Position numbers and translations under genes: made by a program
Assembly: GCF_010731695.1 (NCBI RefSeq)
Contig: NZ_AP022586.1
Coordinates: 4,216,001-4,280,000 of the forward strand
DNA length: 64,000 bases
Direction: 5' to 3'
DNA from: Mycolicibacterium litorale
GTDB taxonomy: Bacteria; Actinomycetota; Actinomycetes; Mycobacteriales; Mycobacteriaceae
In this document: positions 1 through 7,179 of the stretch, piece by piece
Numbering within the stretch: position 1 is the stretch's first letter
Layout: each line of letters opens with the position of its first letter
Notes under the pieces: model-generated
The model's database searches: none
What the model was told of the DNA's origin: nothing
What the model saw: the letters and a program-made list of their open reading frames with translations, nothing else

Positions 1-96
1 ATCCGGCCCGGTTTCACCGGTCAGCTGACCGCGAAGGTCGAGCGGCTCGAAGAGGAACTCGCCTCAGGAGCGGACCAACCGGGCGATCGCCGCTGA
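1..96 (+). CDS. C-terminal end of an unknown protein (partial)
   Basis: An open frame runs in from the window edge and stops with TGA at 94-96. The visible tail (IRPGFTGQLTAKVERLEEEL, then about 11 residues) is charged and heptad-like, as in a short coiled-coil end. Third codon positions are mostly G or C, as in real genes here. It converges with ricR and overlaps its last 33 bases, which is a long overlap and lowers confidence. No family can be named from 31 residues. Confidence 0.3.
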   Translation: MRPGFTGQLTAKVERLEEELASGADQPGDRR

Positions 97-387
97 CGCC
101 TCGGCGAGTTTGGCGTCGGCCTGCTCACCGCCTTCGGCGACGGCCTGGCTCACACAGTGGCCGAGGTGTTCGTCGAGGAGACCGAGCGCTACGGACTGCA
201 GCGCACTGTTCACCGCGCTGATCTGGGTGAGCACGTCGATGCAGTACTTGTCGTCCTCGATCATCTTGGCGATGCCGCGGACCTGGCCCTCGATCCGGCG
301 CAGCCGTTTGGCGTAGTTCTCCTTCTGCGCCGAATAGCCGTGCGTCGCAGTGCTTTCGGGGATGCCTTCGGGACTCGTTATGGACAT
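64..387 (-). CDS. ricR: Copper-sensing repressor RicR (CsoR family)
   Basis: A 107-residue all-helical CsoR-family repressor. It binds Cu(I) and releases operator DNA when copper is in excess. The Cu ligand set is visible: Cys49, His74 and Cys78, with the Cys-x24-His-x3-Cys spacing of CsoR. The core (NYAKRLRRIEGQVRGIAKMI) and the C-terminus (AEASAAIARLVRS) look like Mtb Rv0190 (RicR), and the neighbour ilvD matches the Mtb order. The ATG at 387 lies 2 nt after the stop of the DUF305 gene, so the two form one operon. A perfect palindrome with the RicR motif TACCC-N5-GGGTA lies at the operon promoter, implying autoregulation. A longer frame extends upstream but runs through the DUF305 gene and is not credible. 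Confidence 0.93.
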   Translation of the reverse strand: MSITSPEGIPESTATHGYSAQKENYAKRLRRIEGQVRGIAKMIEDDKYCIDVLTQISAVNSALQSVALGLLDEHLGHCVSQAVAEGGEQADAKLAEASAAIARLVRS

Positions 388-389
388 CG

Positions 390-1007
390 CTAACCCTCCA
401 GCATCTGCTTCATCTGGGCGATCTCCGCCTCCTGGGCCTTGATGATCTCCTCGGCGAGCGCCTTGGCCTCCGGGTTGGCGCCGTTGGCGATCTCGGCCTT
501 GGCCATCTCCACCGCACCCTGGTGGTGGCTGATCATCGATTCCAGCCACAGTGTGTCGAATTCGCGGCCACTGAGCGACTCGAGACGCTGCATGGTGGCG
601 TCGTCGACCATGCCGGGCATCGCCATGCCGTGGCCGCTGTGGTCCATGCCCGACCCGGGGTCCTGCCCCCAGCTGCGCAGCATCGCGGACATCTTCTCCA
701 TCTCGGGACCCTGAGCGGCGGCGATTCCCGAGGCCAGTTCCAGCAGCGCCGGATCGCTCGAGCGGTCGCGCGCCAGGTCGACCAATTCGAGCGCCTGCTG
801 GTGGTGCGGCGTCATGTCGCGCGCGAAGGTGATGTCGTCGGCGTTGTGCGGCGCCTGCGCATCGCCGGCGTCACCGCCCGCGTTCTCGCTGTGGGTGTGA
901 TCGGTGTGGCCGTCGCTCTGCTGTTCGGTGCTGGTACAGGAGGACAGGAACAATGCCGCGAGAAGCGCGGCGAACAGGGCGAGCGGCCGGAGGGTGCGTG
1001 CAGTCAT
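390..1007 (-). CDS. DUF305 family secreted copper-associated protein (lipoprotein)
   Basis: A 205-residue exported protein. The N-terminus has a basic start, a hydrophobic stretch and a lipobox-like LFLSSC at about residues 17-22, so it is probably a lipoprotein. After a His-rich linker (HTDHTHSE) come two DUF305 four-helix motifs (DMTPHHQQALEL and MISHHQGAVEMA), separated by a Met/His-rich segment (MDHSGHGMAMPGM). His- and Met-rich surfaces of this kind bind copper. It is the first gene of the ricR operon, so a role in handling periplasmic copper or another soft metal is likely. The ATG at 1007 is chosen because the signal peptide begins there and a -10-like TACGCT ends 6 nt upstream, with no Shine-Dalgarno sequence, suggesting a leaderless mRNA. 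Confidence 0.88.
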   Translation of the reverse strand: MTARTLRPLALFAALLAALFLSSCTSTEQQSDGHTDHTHSENAGGDAGDAQAPHNADDITFARDMTPHHQQALELVDLARDRSSDPALLELASGIAAAQGPEMEKMSAMLRSWGQDPGSGMDHSGHGMAMPGMVDDATMQRLESLSGREFDTLWLESMISHHQGAVEMAKAEIANGANPEAKALAEEIIKAQEAEIAQMKQMLEG

Positions 1008-1013
1008 GGCACT

Positions 1014-1019
1014 AGCGTA
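1014..1019 (-). promoter_or_regulatory. -10 element of the DUF305-ricR operon
   Basis: On the minus strand the hexamer reads TACGCT, fitting the mycobacterial TANNNT pattern. It ends 6 nt before the ATG at 1007, so transcription would start at or next to the start codon (leaderless). The RicR palindrome occupies about -17 to -35 relative to that start. Confidence 0.5.
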
Positions 1020-1023
1020 CCCG

Positions 1024-1042
1024 CATACCCCAAGGGGGTATG
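1024..1042. promoter_or_regulatory. RicR operator palindrome
   Basis: CATACCCCAAGGGGTATG-type site: two perfect 8-bp arms (CATACCCC and GGGGTATG) around a 3-bp centre. It contains TACCC-N5-GGGTA, the motif described for the RicR copper regulon of M. tuberculosis. It covers the -35/spacer region of the DUF305-ricR promoter, but lies 45-63 bp before the probable ilvD start, so repression should act mainly on the copper operon. Confidence 0.85.
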
Positions 1043-1074
1043 AGAATAGGTTTGGCCGGGCGAAACGCCGAAGG

Positions 1075-1080
1075 CATAAT
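1075..1080 (+). promoter_or_regulatory. -10 element of ilvD
   Basis: CATAAT, one mismatch from TATAAT, ends 6 nt before the ilvD ATG at 1087. No convincing Shine-Dalgarno sequence lies at normal distance, so ilvD is probably leaderless. Confidence 0.5.
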
Positions 1081-1086
1081 CGATAG

Positions 1087-2820
1087 ATGCCCTCAGAGAC
1101 TCCCGCTGACGCTCTTCGCGCAGGCGGCTCATCGCCCGACATCAAACCCAGAAGCCGCGACGTCACCGACGGCTTGGAGAAGACCGCTGCCCGCGGGATG
1201 CTCCGCGCGGTAGGGATGGGCGACGACGATTGGGTCAAGCCGCAGATCGGCGTGGCCTCGTCATGGAACGAGATCACGCCCTGCAACATGTCGCTGCAGC
1301 GCCTGGCGCAGGCGGTCAAGGGCGGCGTGCACGAGGCCGGCGGGTACCCGCTGGAGTTCGGCACGATCTCGGTGTCCGACGGCATCTCGATGGGCCACGA
1401 GGGTATGCACTTCTCGCTGGTGAGCCGTGAGGTGATCGCCGACAGCGTCGAGACCGTGGTGCAGGCCGAACGCCTCGACGGCACGGTGCTGCTGGCCGGC
1501 TGCGACAAGTCGATCCCCGGCATGCTCATGGCCGCCGCCCGACTCAACCTCGCGAGCGTCTTCTTCTACAACGGCTCGATCATGCCGGGCGTGGCCAAGC
1601 TCACCGACGGCACCGAGAAGGAAGTCACGATCATCGACGCCTTCGAGGCGGTCGGGGCGTGTGCCCGTGGGCTGATGTCCCGCGAGGACGTCGACATCAT
1701 CGAACGCGCGATCTGTCCGGGTGAAGGCGCCTGCGGCGGGATGTACACCGCGAACACCATGGCCTCGGCGGCCGAGGCGCTCGGCATGTCGCTGCCCGGC
1801 AGCGCCTCGCCGGTGGCGATCGACAAGCGCCGCGACGAGTACGCACGCCGCTCAGGTGAGGCGGTCGTGGAGATGCTGCGCCGCGGCATCACCGCCCGCG
1901 ACATCCTCACCAAGGAAGCCTTCGAGAACGCGATCGCCGTCGTCATGGCGTTCGGCGGCTCCACCAACGCGGTGCTGCACCTGCTGGCCATCGCGTGGGA
2001 GGCCAACGTCAAGCTCACGCTGGAGGACTTCACGCGCGTCGGGCAGCGGGTGCCGCACCTGGCGGACGTGAAGCCCTTCGGCCGCCACGTGATGAAGCAC
2101 GTCGACGAGATCGGCGGCGTGCCCGTGGTGATGAAGGCGCTACTGGACGCAGGTCTGCTGCACGGCGACTGCCTGACCGTCACCGGCAAGACGATGGCCG
2201 AGAACCTCGCTCACATCGAACCGCCGGACCCCGACGGCAAGGTGCTGCGCGCGATGAACAACCCGATCCACCCCACCGGCGGCATCACGATCCTGCACGG
2301 CTCGCTGGCGCCCGAGGGTGCGGTGGTGAAGTCGGCGGGCTTCGACTCCGACGTCTTCGAGGGCACCGCAAGGGTCTTCGAGCGCGAGCGCGCCGCGCTC
2401 GACGCGCTGGAGGACGGCACGATCACCCACGGCGACGTCGTCGTCATCCGCTACGAGGGCCCCAAGGGCGGACCGGGCATGCGCGAGATGCTCGCGATCA
2501 CCGGCGCCATCAAGGGCGCGGGTCTGGGCAAGGACGTCCTGTTGATGACCGACGGCCGGTTCTCCGGCGGCACGACGGGTCTGTGCGTCGGGCACATCGC
2601 CCCCGAGGCCGTCGACGGCGGCCCGATCGCGTTCGTGCGCGACGGCGACAAGATCCGCCTCGACGTGGCCAAGGGCACGCTCGACCTGCTGGTGGACAAG
2701 GACGAGTTCGAGTCACGCAAAGCCGGTTTCGAGCCGCTGCCCCCGGTGTACAAGACCGGCGTGCTGGCGAAGTACACCAAGCTGGTCGGCTCGGCGGCCG
2801 TCGGCGCGGTGTGCAGCTGA
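1087..2820 (+). CDS. ilvD: Dihydroxy-acid dehydratase
   Basis: 577 residues, the normal length for IlvD. The enzyme removes water from 2,3-dihydroxy-isovalerate and 2,3-dihydroxy-3-methylvalerate, the penultimate shared step of valine, isoleucine and pantothenate synthesis in the cytosol. Family signatures are clear: [13 protein letters not shown] (Cys66), [13 protein letters not shown] (Cys139) and [16 protein letters not shown] (Cys216), which supply the Fe-S cluster cysteines, plus the C-terminal [16 protein letters not shown] near residues 490-505. It is divergent from the copper operon, as Rv0189c is from Rv0190. Iron-sulfur dehydratases are classic targets of copper damage, so the neighbourhood may be more than chance, though that is inference. 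Confidence 0.97.
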   Translation: MPSETPADALRAGGSSPDIKPRSRDVTDGLEKTAARGMLRAVGMGDDDWVKPQIGVASSWNEITPCNMSLQRLAQAVKGGVHEAGGYPLEFGTISVSDGISMGHEGMHFSLVSREVIADSVETVVQAERLDGTVLLAGCDKSIPGMLMAAARLNLASVFFYNGSIMPGVAKLTDGTEKEVTIIDAFEAVGACARGLMSREDVDIIERAICPGEGACGGMYTANTMASAAEALGMSLPGSASPVAIDKRRDEYARRSGEAVVEMLRRGITARDILTKEAFENAIAVVMAFGGSTNAVLHLLAIAWEANVKLTLEDFTRVGQRVPHLADVKPFGRHVMKHVDEIGGVPVVMKALLDAGLLHGDCLTVTGKTMAENLAHIEPPDPDGKVLRAMNNPIHPTGGITILHGSLAPEGAVVKSAGFDSDVFEGTARVFERERAALDALEDGTITHGDVVVIRYEGPKGGPGMREMLAITGAIKGAGLGKDVLLMTDGRFSGGTTGLCVGHIAPEAVDGGPIAFVRDGDKIRLDVAKGTLDLLVDKDEFESRKAGFEPLPPVYKTGVLAKYTKLVGSAAVGAVCS

Positions 2821-2858
2821 GGACGCGGGCGAGCGCGTTCGCTGTCGTGGGGGGAACG

Positions 2859-3551
2859 ATGCGAAACCGACTGAGGGCTGCGGGCAGCGCGATCGCTGCG
2901 CTCGCCGCTCTGACGTGTACGCAGATGCCGGCGTCTCACGCCTTCGGCGAGTATCCCGTGGCCAGTCCGGGGGCCCACCTGGTGAGCACGGTGATGGCAG
3001 GAAACGGGCAACCCTTCCAGTGCACCTCGGGCTTCACCGTCCGGACACCGGGTGGAGCACCGGCGATGCTCACGGCGGGACACTGCCGCCGAGACCCGGC
3101 CAACGACACCGTCATACAGCGCACCCCGATGGGCGACCGCGTGATCGGGCGTTACGTGCGTTCGGAGGTGCAGCCCGGCGTGCACGACATGGGTCTGGTG
3201 GATCTCGCGGGCAGCACGGTGCCCCTGGTGAGCGACGTGGACGCGATGCGGGTGACCCGGGTGATGACGGCCGACGACGTCCGCCGTGAACAACCGCAGC
3301 TGTGCAAGTCGGGGGCGCGGACGGGACTGTCCTGCGGTCCGGTCACCGCCGTCACCGATACGCAGGTGTCCTTCCGGGCGTGGGACGACCTCGGCGACTC
3401 CGGCGCACCCGTCTACGCCCGCCAGCCCGACGGAACCGCTGCTGCGGTGGGCATTCTGTACGCGCATACCGACGACGCGTTCGGACGCATCGTCCACGCC
3501 TCGCTGGTGGCGCCGGTGATGAATCAGTGGGGACTCTCGCTCTGGAGCTGA
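2859..3551 (+). CDS. Secreted trypsin-like serine protease
   Basis: 230 residues with a Sec signal peptide of about 27 residues (basic start, Ala/Leu core, cleavage near PASHA). The mature part has a chymotrypsin-fold triad: His75 in LTAGHC, Asp110 in GVHDMGLVDL and Ser181 in LGDSGAPVY. Cys pairs around residues 55/76 and 149/159 could form the usual disulfides. The small size resembles bacterial S1 proteases with no extra domains. The ATG at 2859 is preceded by a G-rich site (GGGGGGAA) at suitable spacing; a GTG at 2847 is a weaker alternative. It lies 38 nt after ilvD on the same strand but probably has its own function; the substrate is unknown. Confidence 0.85.
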   Translation: MRNRLRAAGSAIAALAALTCTQMPASHAFGEYPVASPGAHLVSTVMAGNGQPFQCTSGFTVRTPGGAPAMLTAGHCRRDPANDTVIQRTPMGDRVIGRYVRSEVQPGVHDMGLVDLAGSTVPLVSDVDAMRVTRVMTADDVRREQPQLCKSGARTGLSCGPVTAVTDTQVSFRAWDDLGDSGAPVYARQPDGTAAAVGILYAHTDDAFGRIVHASLVAPVMNQWGLSLWS

Positions 3552-3558
3552 CGGAACG

Positions 3559-4242
3559 TCACCGGCGAAACCGCGTCGTCTCCGCCAGCTCCGCCCGGGG
3601 CACCCGCAGCGTGTTGACCCGTGCGGACTCGTCGGCGTAGCCGAATGAAATACCCATCAACAGCTTTCGCCCGGTGACACCCAGTTCGGTCCGCACGGTG
3701 TCGGCGTAGAACGAGAGCAACGCCTGCGGGCACGAGGCGATGCCGTAGGCGGTCATCGCAAGCAGCAACGTCTGGGCGTAGATGCCCATGTCGGCGGCGA
3801 TCCGCGCCTCGGTCTGGGCCGGCGCGAAGAGCATCGCGACGTGCGGCGCCCCGTAGAAACGCAGGCTCTCGGTGTTGTACCCCTCGAGCAGGTCGGTGGC
3901 TTCGCGTGCGATGCCGAGCGTCCCGTAGAGCTGCGCCCCGAACTCCGCGCGCCGGGTCGCCAGCGCGCCGGTGAACAGACCTTCCCGGTAGGGGAAGTCG
4001 ACGGACTGCGCACCGGCGGCATGGGCCGCGACGAGCGCATCGGCGAGCCGATCCCGGGCCGCGCCGCTGACCACCTCGACGTGCCACGGCTGGGTGTTCG
4101 AGTTGGACGGTGCGCGGTTGGCCAGCGCGAAGACTGCCCGCATCGTGTCGTCCGGCACCTCGTCGGGCAGGAACGCCCGGGTCGCGCGCCGGCTGCGGAT
4201 CACGTGCTCGACCGATTCGCTCAGTGCGGTCGCCGATGTCAT
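3559..4242 (-). CDS. FMN-dependent nitroreductase family protein
   Basis: 227 residues. Nitroreductases are FMN dimers that use NAD(P)H to reduce nitroaromatics, quinones or related substrates. Visible signatures are RSRRATRAF near residue 16 (phosphate contacts of FMN) and RAPSNSNTQPWHVEVV near 43-58. The ATG at 4242 has an excellent ribosome site (GAGGAGG, 5 nt spacing). It is divergent from a TetR gene, and an 18-bp operator-like site lies directly upstream of each gene. The arrangement recalls NfnB of M. smegmatis, the benzothiazinone-inactivating nitroreductase under TetR control, but whether this is NfnB itself cannot be told without alignment. Confidence 0.88.
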   Translation of the reverse strand: MTSATALSESVEHVIRSRRATRAFLPDEVPDDTMRAVFALANRAPSNSNTQPWHVEVVSGAARDRLADALVAAHAAGAQSVDFPYREGLFTGALATRRAEFGAQLYGTLGIAREATDLLEGYNTESLRFYGAPHVAMLFAPAQTEARIAADMGIYAQTLLLAMTAYGIASCPQALLSFYADTVRTELGVTGRKLLMGISFGYADESARVNTLRVPRAELAETTRFRR

Positions 4243-4256
4243 GGAAACCTCCTCAA

Positions 4257-4274
4257 GTACACGCTGACGTTTAC
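4257..4274. promoter_or_regulatory. TetR operator copy 1 (nitroreductase side)
   Basis: 18 bp, read on the minus strand as GTAAACGTCAGCGTGTAC. It matches the second site at 4306-4323 in 15 of 18 positions, in inverted orientation. It ends 15 bp from the nitroreductase start codon, where a bound repressor would block transcription. Confidence 0.65.
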
Positions 4275-4305
4275 CACGGCAACCCTAGCGATTCTCGGCG
4301 CCGTT

Positions 4306-4323
4306 GTAAACGCCAACGTATAC
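4306..4323. promoter_or_regulatory. TetR operator copy 2 (regulator side)
   Basis: GTAAACGCCAACGTATAC, itself a partial palindrome (12 of 18 positions). It overlaps the -10 hexamer TATACT (4319-4324) of the TetR gene, so the regulator should repress itself as well as the divergent nitroreductase. Confidence 0.65.
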
Positions 4324-4324
4324 T
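4319..4324 (+). promoter_or_regulatory. -10 element of the TetR gene
   Basis: TATACT ends 6 nt before the ATG at 4331 and no Shine-Dalgarno sequence is present, which predicts a leaderless transcript. Confidence 0.6.
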
Positions 4325-4330
4325 TCCGGC

Positions 4331-4894
4331 ATGGAGACACCTCGGGGCCGCGGCGGCCGGGAGCGCATCCTGGCCGCCGCCACCACCCTGTTCGAGGCCC
4401 AGGGCATCACCGCGACCACCATGGAGCAGATCGCCGCCGCGGCCCCGGTGTCCAAACGCACGCTCTACATCCACTTCCCCGCCAAGGAGGACCTGGTCGT
4501 CGCCTATCTGCGCCACCTGTCCGACGCCGGGCTGACGATGGAGGGCATGCTCGACCGCGAGGACCTGCCGGCCCGCGACCGCGTCATGGCGCTGTTCCGG
4601 GTGCACCGATTCGACGGGCCCGTGCGCGGGTGCCCGTTCACCGCGGCCGCGACCGAATTCCCCGATCCGCAGAGCCCGCCCCACGCCTATACGCGAGAAC
4701 GCAAGCAGCAGTTCACATCCCGGATCGCCGAACTGCTCGCGGAGTTGGGCGCGCGCGACGCCGACCGACTGGCCGAGCAGCTGGCCATCCTCGCCGACGG
4801 GGTCGCGGGCCGGGCCATGGTCTTCGACGATCCGGACCGCGGTGACTATGCCCGGGCGGCCGCCGAGACGCTGCTCGAGGCCGCCCTGCGCTGA
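4331..4894 (+). CDS. TetR family repressor of the nitroreductase
   Basis: 187 residues. The N-terminal TetR helix-turn-helix is clear (ITATTMEQIAAAAPVSKRTL at about 28-47, then YIHFPAKEDLVVAYL). The C-terminal ligand-binding half has Cys in RGCPFTAAATEFPD, a pattern seen in TetR proteins of detoxification genes. Twin inverted 18-bp sites between this gene and the divergent nitroreductase make local autorepression likely; the inducer is unknown. A LysE-type exporter follows 19 nt downstream on the same strand. Confidence 0.9.
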   Translation: METPRGRGGRERILAAATTLFEAQGITATTMEQIAAAAPVSKRTLYIHFPAKEDLVVAYLRHLSDAGLTMEGMLDREDLPARDRVMALFRVHRFDGPVRGCPFTAAATEFPDPQSPPHAYTRERKQQFTSRIAELLAELGARDADRLAEQLAILADGVAGRAMVFDDPDRGDYARAAAETLLEAALR

Positions 4895-4901
4895 TGACCA
4901 G

Positions 4902-4907
4902 TAGGGT
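4902..4907 (+). promoter_or_regulatory. -10 element of the LysE-type gene
   Basis: TAGGGT ends 6 nt before the ATG at 4914, fitting a leaderless start inside the short gap after the TetR gene. The exporter could therefore be transcribed independently of the TetR gene. Confidence 0.4.
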
Positions 4908-4913
4908 TTCGGC

Positions 4914-5525
4914 ATGACGCTGGCGTTCCTGTTGACGTCGCTCGTCGTCGTCGCGACGCCGGGTGCCGGCGCGCTGTACACGGTGAGCGTGGGGCTCGCA
5001 CACGGCACTCGGGCGAGCGTGTTCGCCGCCACCGGCTGCACCGCGGGCATCGCGCCCTCGATGCTGGCCGCGGTCACCGGATTGGCGGCGGTCCTGCACA
5101 GCAGCGCCGTCGCCTTCCAGGCCGTCAAGTGGGCAGGGGTGGCCTATCTGCTGTTCCTGGCCTGGGTGACCTGGCGGGACAGATCCGAGTTGACCGCAGG
5201 CCCAACGGCTTCGGCGCCTCCGGGAGCCTGGCGCATCATGCGCACAGCGGTCGCGGTGAACACGCTGAACCCCAAGCTGACCATCTTCTTCTTCGCGTTC
5301 CTACCGCAGTTCGTCGACCCGGCCCGGCCCGCGGTCGGGCAGATGCTCTGGCTCAGTGCGGTCTTCATGGCGATGACGTTCGTCGTGTTCGCCGGCTACG
5401 GCGCCTTCGCGGCGGGCGTCCGCACCACCGTCATCCGCCGGCCACGGGTGGTCACCGCGATGCGGCGCACCTTCGCGGCGACGTACGTGGCGCTGGCCGC
5501 GCGGATGGCGGTCACGACCCGCTGA
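4914..5525 (+). CDS. LysE/RhtB family amino-acid exporter
   Basis: 203 residues with about six hydrophobic segments, the usual size for LysE/RhtB proteins, which export amino acids or derivatives through the inner membrane. The family N-terminal motif appears as VVVATPGAGALYTVSVGLAHG (residues about 11-31), and NTLNPKLTIFFFAFLPQFVD (about 119-138) is the conserved central motif. The substrate cannot be assigned. Co-location with the TetR/nitroreductase pair may mean removal of a toxic product, but that is inference. Confidence 0.87.
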   Translation: MTLAFLLTSLVVVATPGAGALYTVSVGLAHGTRASVFAATGCTAGIAPSMLAAVTGLAAVLHSSAVAFQAVKWAGVAYLLFLAWVTWRDRSELTAGPTASAPPGAWRIMRTAVAVNTLNPKLTIFFFAFLPQFVDPARPAVGQMLWLSAVFMAMTFVVFAGYGAFAAGVRTTVIRRPRVVTAMRRTFAATYVALAARMAVTTR

Positions 5526-5543
5526 ACTGCCGACCGCGGGCCG

Positions 5544-5939
5544 TCAGCGACTGGTCATCCGGTCGATGCGCTGCAGTGCGATGGCGAGAACCGGGACATA
5601 CGGGGCGGCCAGGAGCGGCGCCGACATCCACACCCGCGTGCCCGCGTCGACCGGATCGACGCCGTGCGCGGTGGCCGGGATGCCCGCGACCTGCCACGCC
5701 CAGCAGCGGCGCGGTTCGAACTGGGTGATCGTGAACGGCAGGGGTACGCCCAGCGGGGTGTAGACCTTCCCCCGCTCACCGAGCCCCAGTTCGGTGCCGT
5801 CGAGCAGTTCCGCGCCGGCCACGGTCGGACCCCACTTCGGCCACGCGTCGAGGTCGACGAGCACCGACCACACCGCGGCGGGCGAGGCGTGTACCACGCG
5901 GTCGACGGTCACCATCCCGTTTCGGTAGCAGATCCCCAT
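5544..5939 (-). CDS. SRPBCC (START-like) family protein
   Basis: 131 residues (123 if translation starts at the internal ATG at 5915, which begins MVTVDRVVHASPAAVW and fits the domain edge better). The pattern VDRVVHASPAAVWSVLVDLD followed by WPKWGP is the polyketide-cyclase/START-like fold, which forms a hydrophobic cavity for lipids or aromatic ligands. No catalytic role can be read. It converges with the LysE gene, 18 nt apart, and lies downstream of the O-methyltransferase on the same strand. Confidence 0.75.
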   Translation of the reverse strand: MGICYRNGMVTVDRVVHASPAAVWSVLVDLDAWPKWGPTVAGAELLDGTELGLGERGKVYTPLGVPLPFTITQFEPRRCWAWQVAGIPATAHGVDPVDAGTRVWMSAPLLAAPYVPVLAIALQRIDRMTSR

Positions 5940-5962
5940 GCGGCATCAGATACCCAGATTCC

Positions 5963-5990
5963 GGGCTACCTCACGAGGGCTACCTCACGA
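5963..5990. repeat. 14-bp tandem duplication at the O-methyltransferase stop codon
   Basis: GGGCTACCTCACGA occurs twice in direct tandem (5963-5976 and 5977-5990). On the minus strand each copy carries GTGAGGTAG, so the last codons and stop of the methyltransferase are duplicated just beyond the gene. Confidence 0.8.
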
Positions 5991-6648
5991 CGGCGACCGC
6001 GAAGCCGTCCCAGTTCTTGGCGCCGACCGTCTGGATCGCGGCGGCACTCAACCGCGGGTGGCCGCCGATCATCTCGAGCATCTCGCGCACGGCGGTGGCC
6101 TGCAGGTCATCGGGCGCCGGGTCGTAGATGCGGCCCATCCGGGTGACGTTGTCGACCACGATCACCGTGCCCGGCCGGCCCAGCCTGATCGCCCATTCGA
6201 CGTAGGCGATGTTGTTCTCCTTGTCGGCGTCGATGAAAACCAGGTCGAACGGCGCGGCGTGTTGCAGCGTCGGCAAGGTGTCCAACGCCGCCCCCACCAG
6301 CACCTCGACCCGGTCGGCGACACCGGCGCGGGCCAGGTTCGCCCGCGCGACCTCCGCGTGGCGCGGTTCGAATTCGAGGGTGACGACGTGGCCGTCGGGC
6401 CCGACGCCGCGGGCCAGGTTGATCGTGCTGTAGCCGGCCAGCGTGCCGATCTCCAGCACCCGCCGCGCGCCGACCATCGTCGCCAGCAGCGACAACAGCC
6501 TGCCGTGCTGTGCGGACACCTCGATCTGCGGCATCCCGGCCGCCGCGGCGGACTCCCGCGCGGCGACCAGCGCCTCGTCCTCGGTGTGCAGCAGACGGTC
6601 GAAGAGCTGGTCGACGGCCTGCGGATTCGGCTCGCTCACGGCGCCCAC
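5980..6648 (-). CDS. SAM-dependent O-methyltransferase (Rv0187-like)
   Basis: 222 residues, class I methyltransferase of the catechol/caffeoyl-CoA type. These enzymes move a methyl group from SAM to a hydroxyl, usually with a divalent metal. Motif I is VLEIGTLAGYSTINLA (about residues 64-79). FDLVFIDADKENNIAYVEWA (about 134-153) supplies the metal-binding Asp/Asn, and VIVVDNVTRMG follows. The first start is GTG at 6648; a second GTG at 6639 (giving VSEPNPQAV) is equally likely. In Mtb the equivalent gene lies in the same region, near ilvD. The natural substrate is unknown. Confidence 0.9.
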   Translation of the reverse strand: MGAVSEPNPQAVDQLFDRLLHTEDEALVAARESAAAAGMPQIEVSAQHGRLLSLLATMVGARRVLEIGTLAGYSTINLARGVGPDGHVVTLEFEPRHAEVARANLARAGVADRVEVLVGAALDTLPTLQHAAPFDLVFIDADKENNIAYVEWAIRLGRPGTVIVVDNVTRMGRIYDPAPDDLQATAVREMLEMIGGHPRLSAAAIQTVGAKNWDGFAVAVVR

Positions 6649-6663
6649 GTTAATCCGTGGAAC

Positions 6664-7179
6664 TCAACCCTTGGAGCGGCTACCCAGCCGGACGCCCTCC
6701 TTGGCGTACACCACTCGCAGCACATGGGCCACCTCCGGACCCATCACCGCGTCGGCGATCTCGCAGAACGTGGAGGCGAACGCCGGGCCGTGCGGGGGTT
6801 GCGCGTCGCTCAGGTGGTGGGCGATCTCGTGCAGCACCACCAGCTCGCGCAGCGCCCAGGTGGTGTGCCGGTCGGGGACGGCGATGACGGCCCGGTCGCC
6901 GGCGCGTTCGTAGTGCGCGGCGGTGGCGCCGCGGCGGGCGCGGACGGTCAGTGGGCCGGCGCCGGGCCAGCCGGTGCGGATCCGCGGGTGCGCGAGCACG
7001 TCGTCGACGTAGGTCTGGACCGACGCCACCGACGCGAAGCGCGCTTCGGGCGGCAGCGTGAGCTGGGTGCCGAAGAACTCGACCACCTGGTTCCCGTGCT
7101 CGGCCGCACGGTCGAACAGCGTGCGGACGAACTGTTCGGCTGCGTAGACCCTGGCGCGCTGGGTGTCGCGGCCGCTCAC
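6664..7179 (-). CDS. TIGR04338-type putative zinc metallohydrolase
   Basis: 171 residues. The stretch LREVVVLHEIAHHL-like (residues about 110-122; LHEIAHH visible) is an HExxH zinc-protease motif, followed by a Gly/Pro region (DAQPPHGPAFASTF) that could give the third ligand. This matches the actinobacterial TIGR04338 family, which accompanies the DUF2786 gene in mycobacteria. The ATG at 7179 overlaps the stop of the DUF2786 gene by 4 nt, so the pair is translationally coupled. No substrate is known. Confidence 0.8.
   Translation of the reverse strand: MSGRDTQRARVYAAEQFVRTLFDRAAEHGNQVVEFFGTQLTLPPEARFASVASVQTYVDDVLAHPRIRTGWPGAGPLTVRARRGATAAHYERAGDRAVIAVPDRHTTWALRELVVLHEIAHHLSDAQPPHGPAFASTFCEIADAVMGPEVAHVLRVVYAKEGVRLGSRSKG

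Noticed and set aside
390..1547. 385-codon frame extending the DUF305 gene upstream
   Set aside because: The extension crosses the operator and runs antisense through ilvD; the signal peptide starts at 1007.
1995..3551. 518-codon frame including the serine protease
   Set aside because: The first 288 codons overlap ilvD in another frame and are Arg/Gly-rich shadow sequence; the signal peptide and ribosome site mark the start at 2859.
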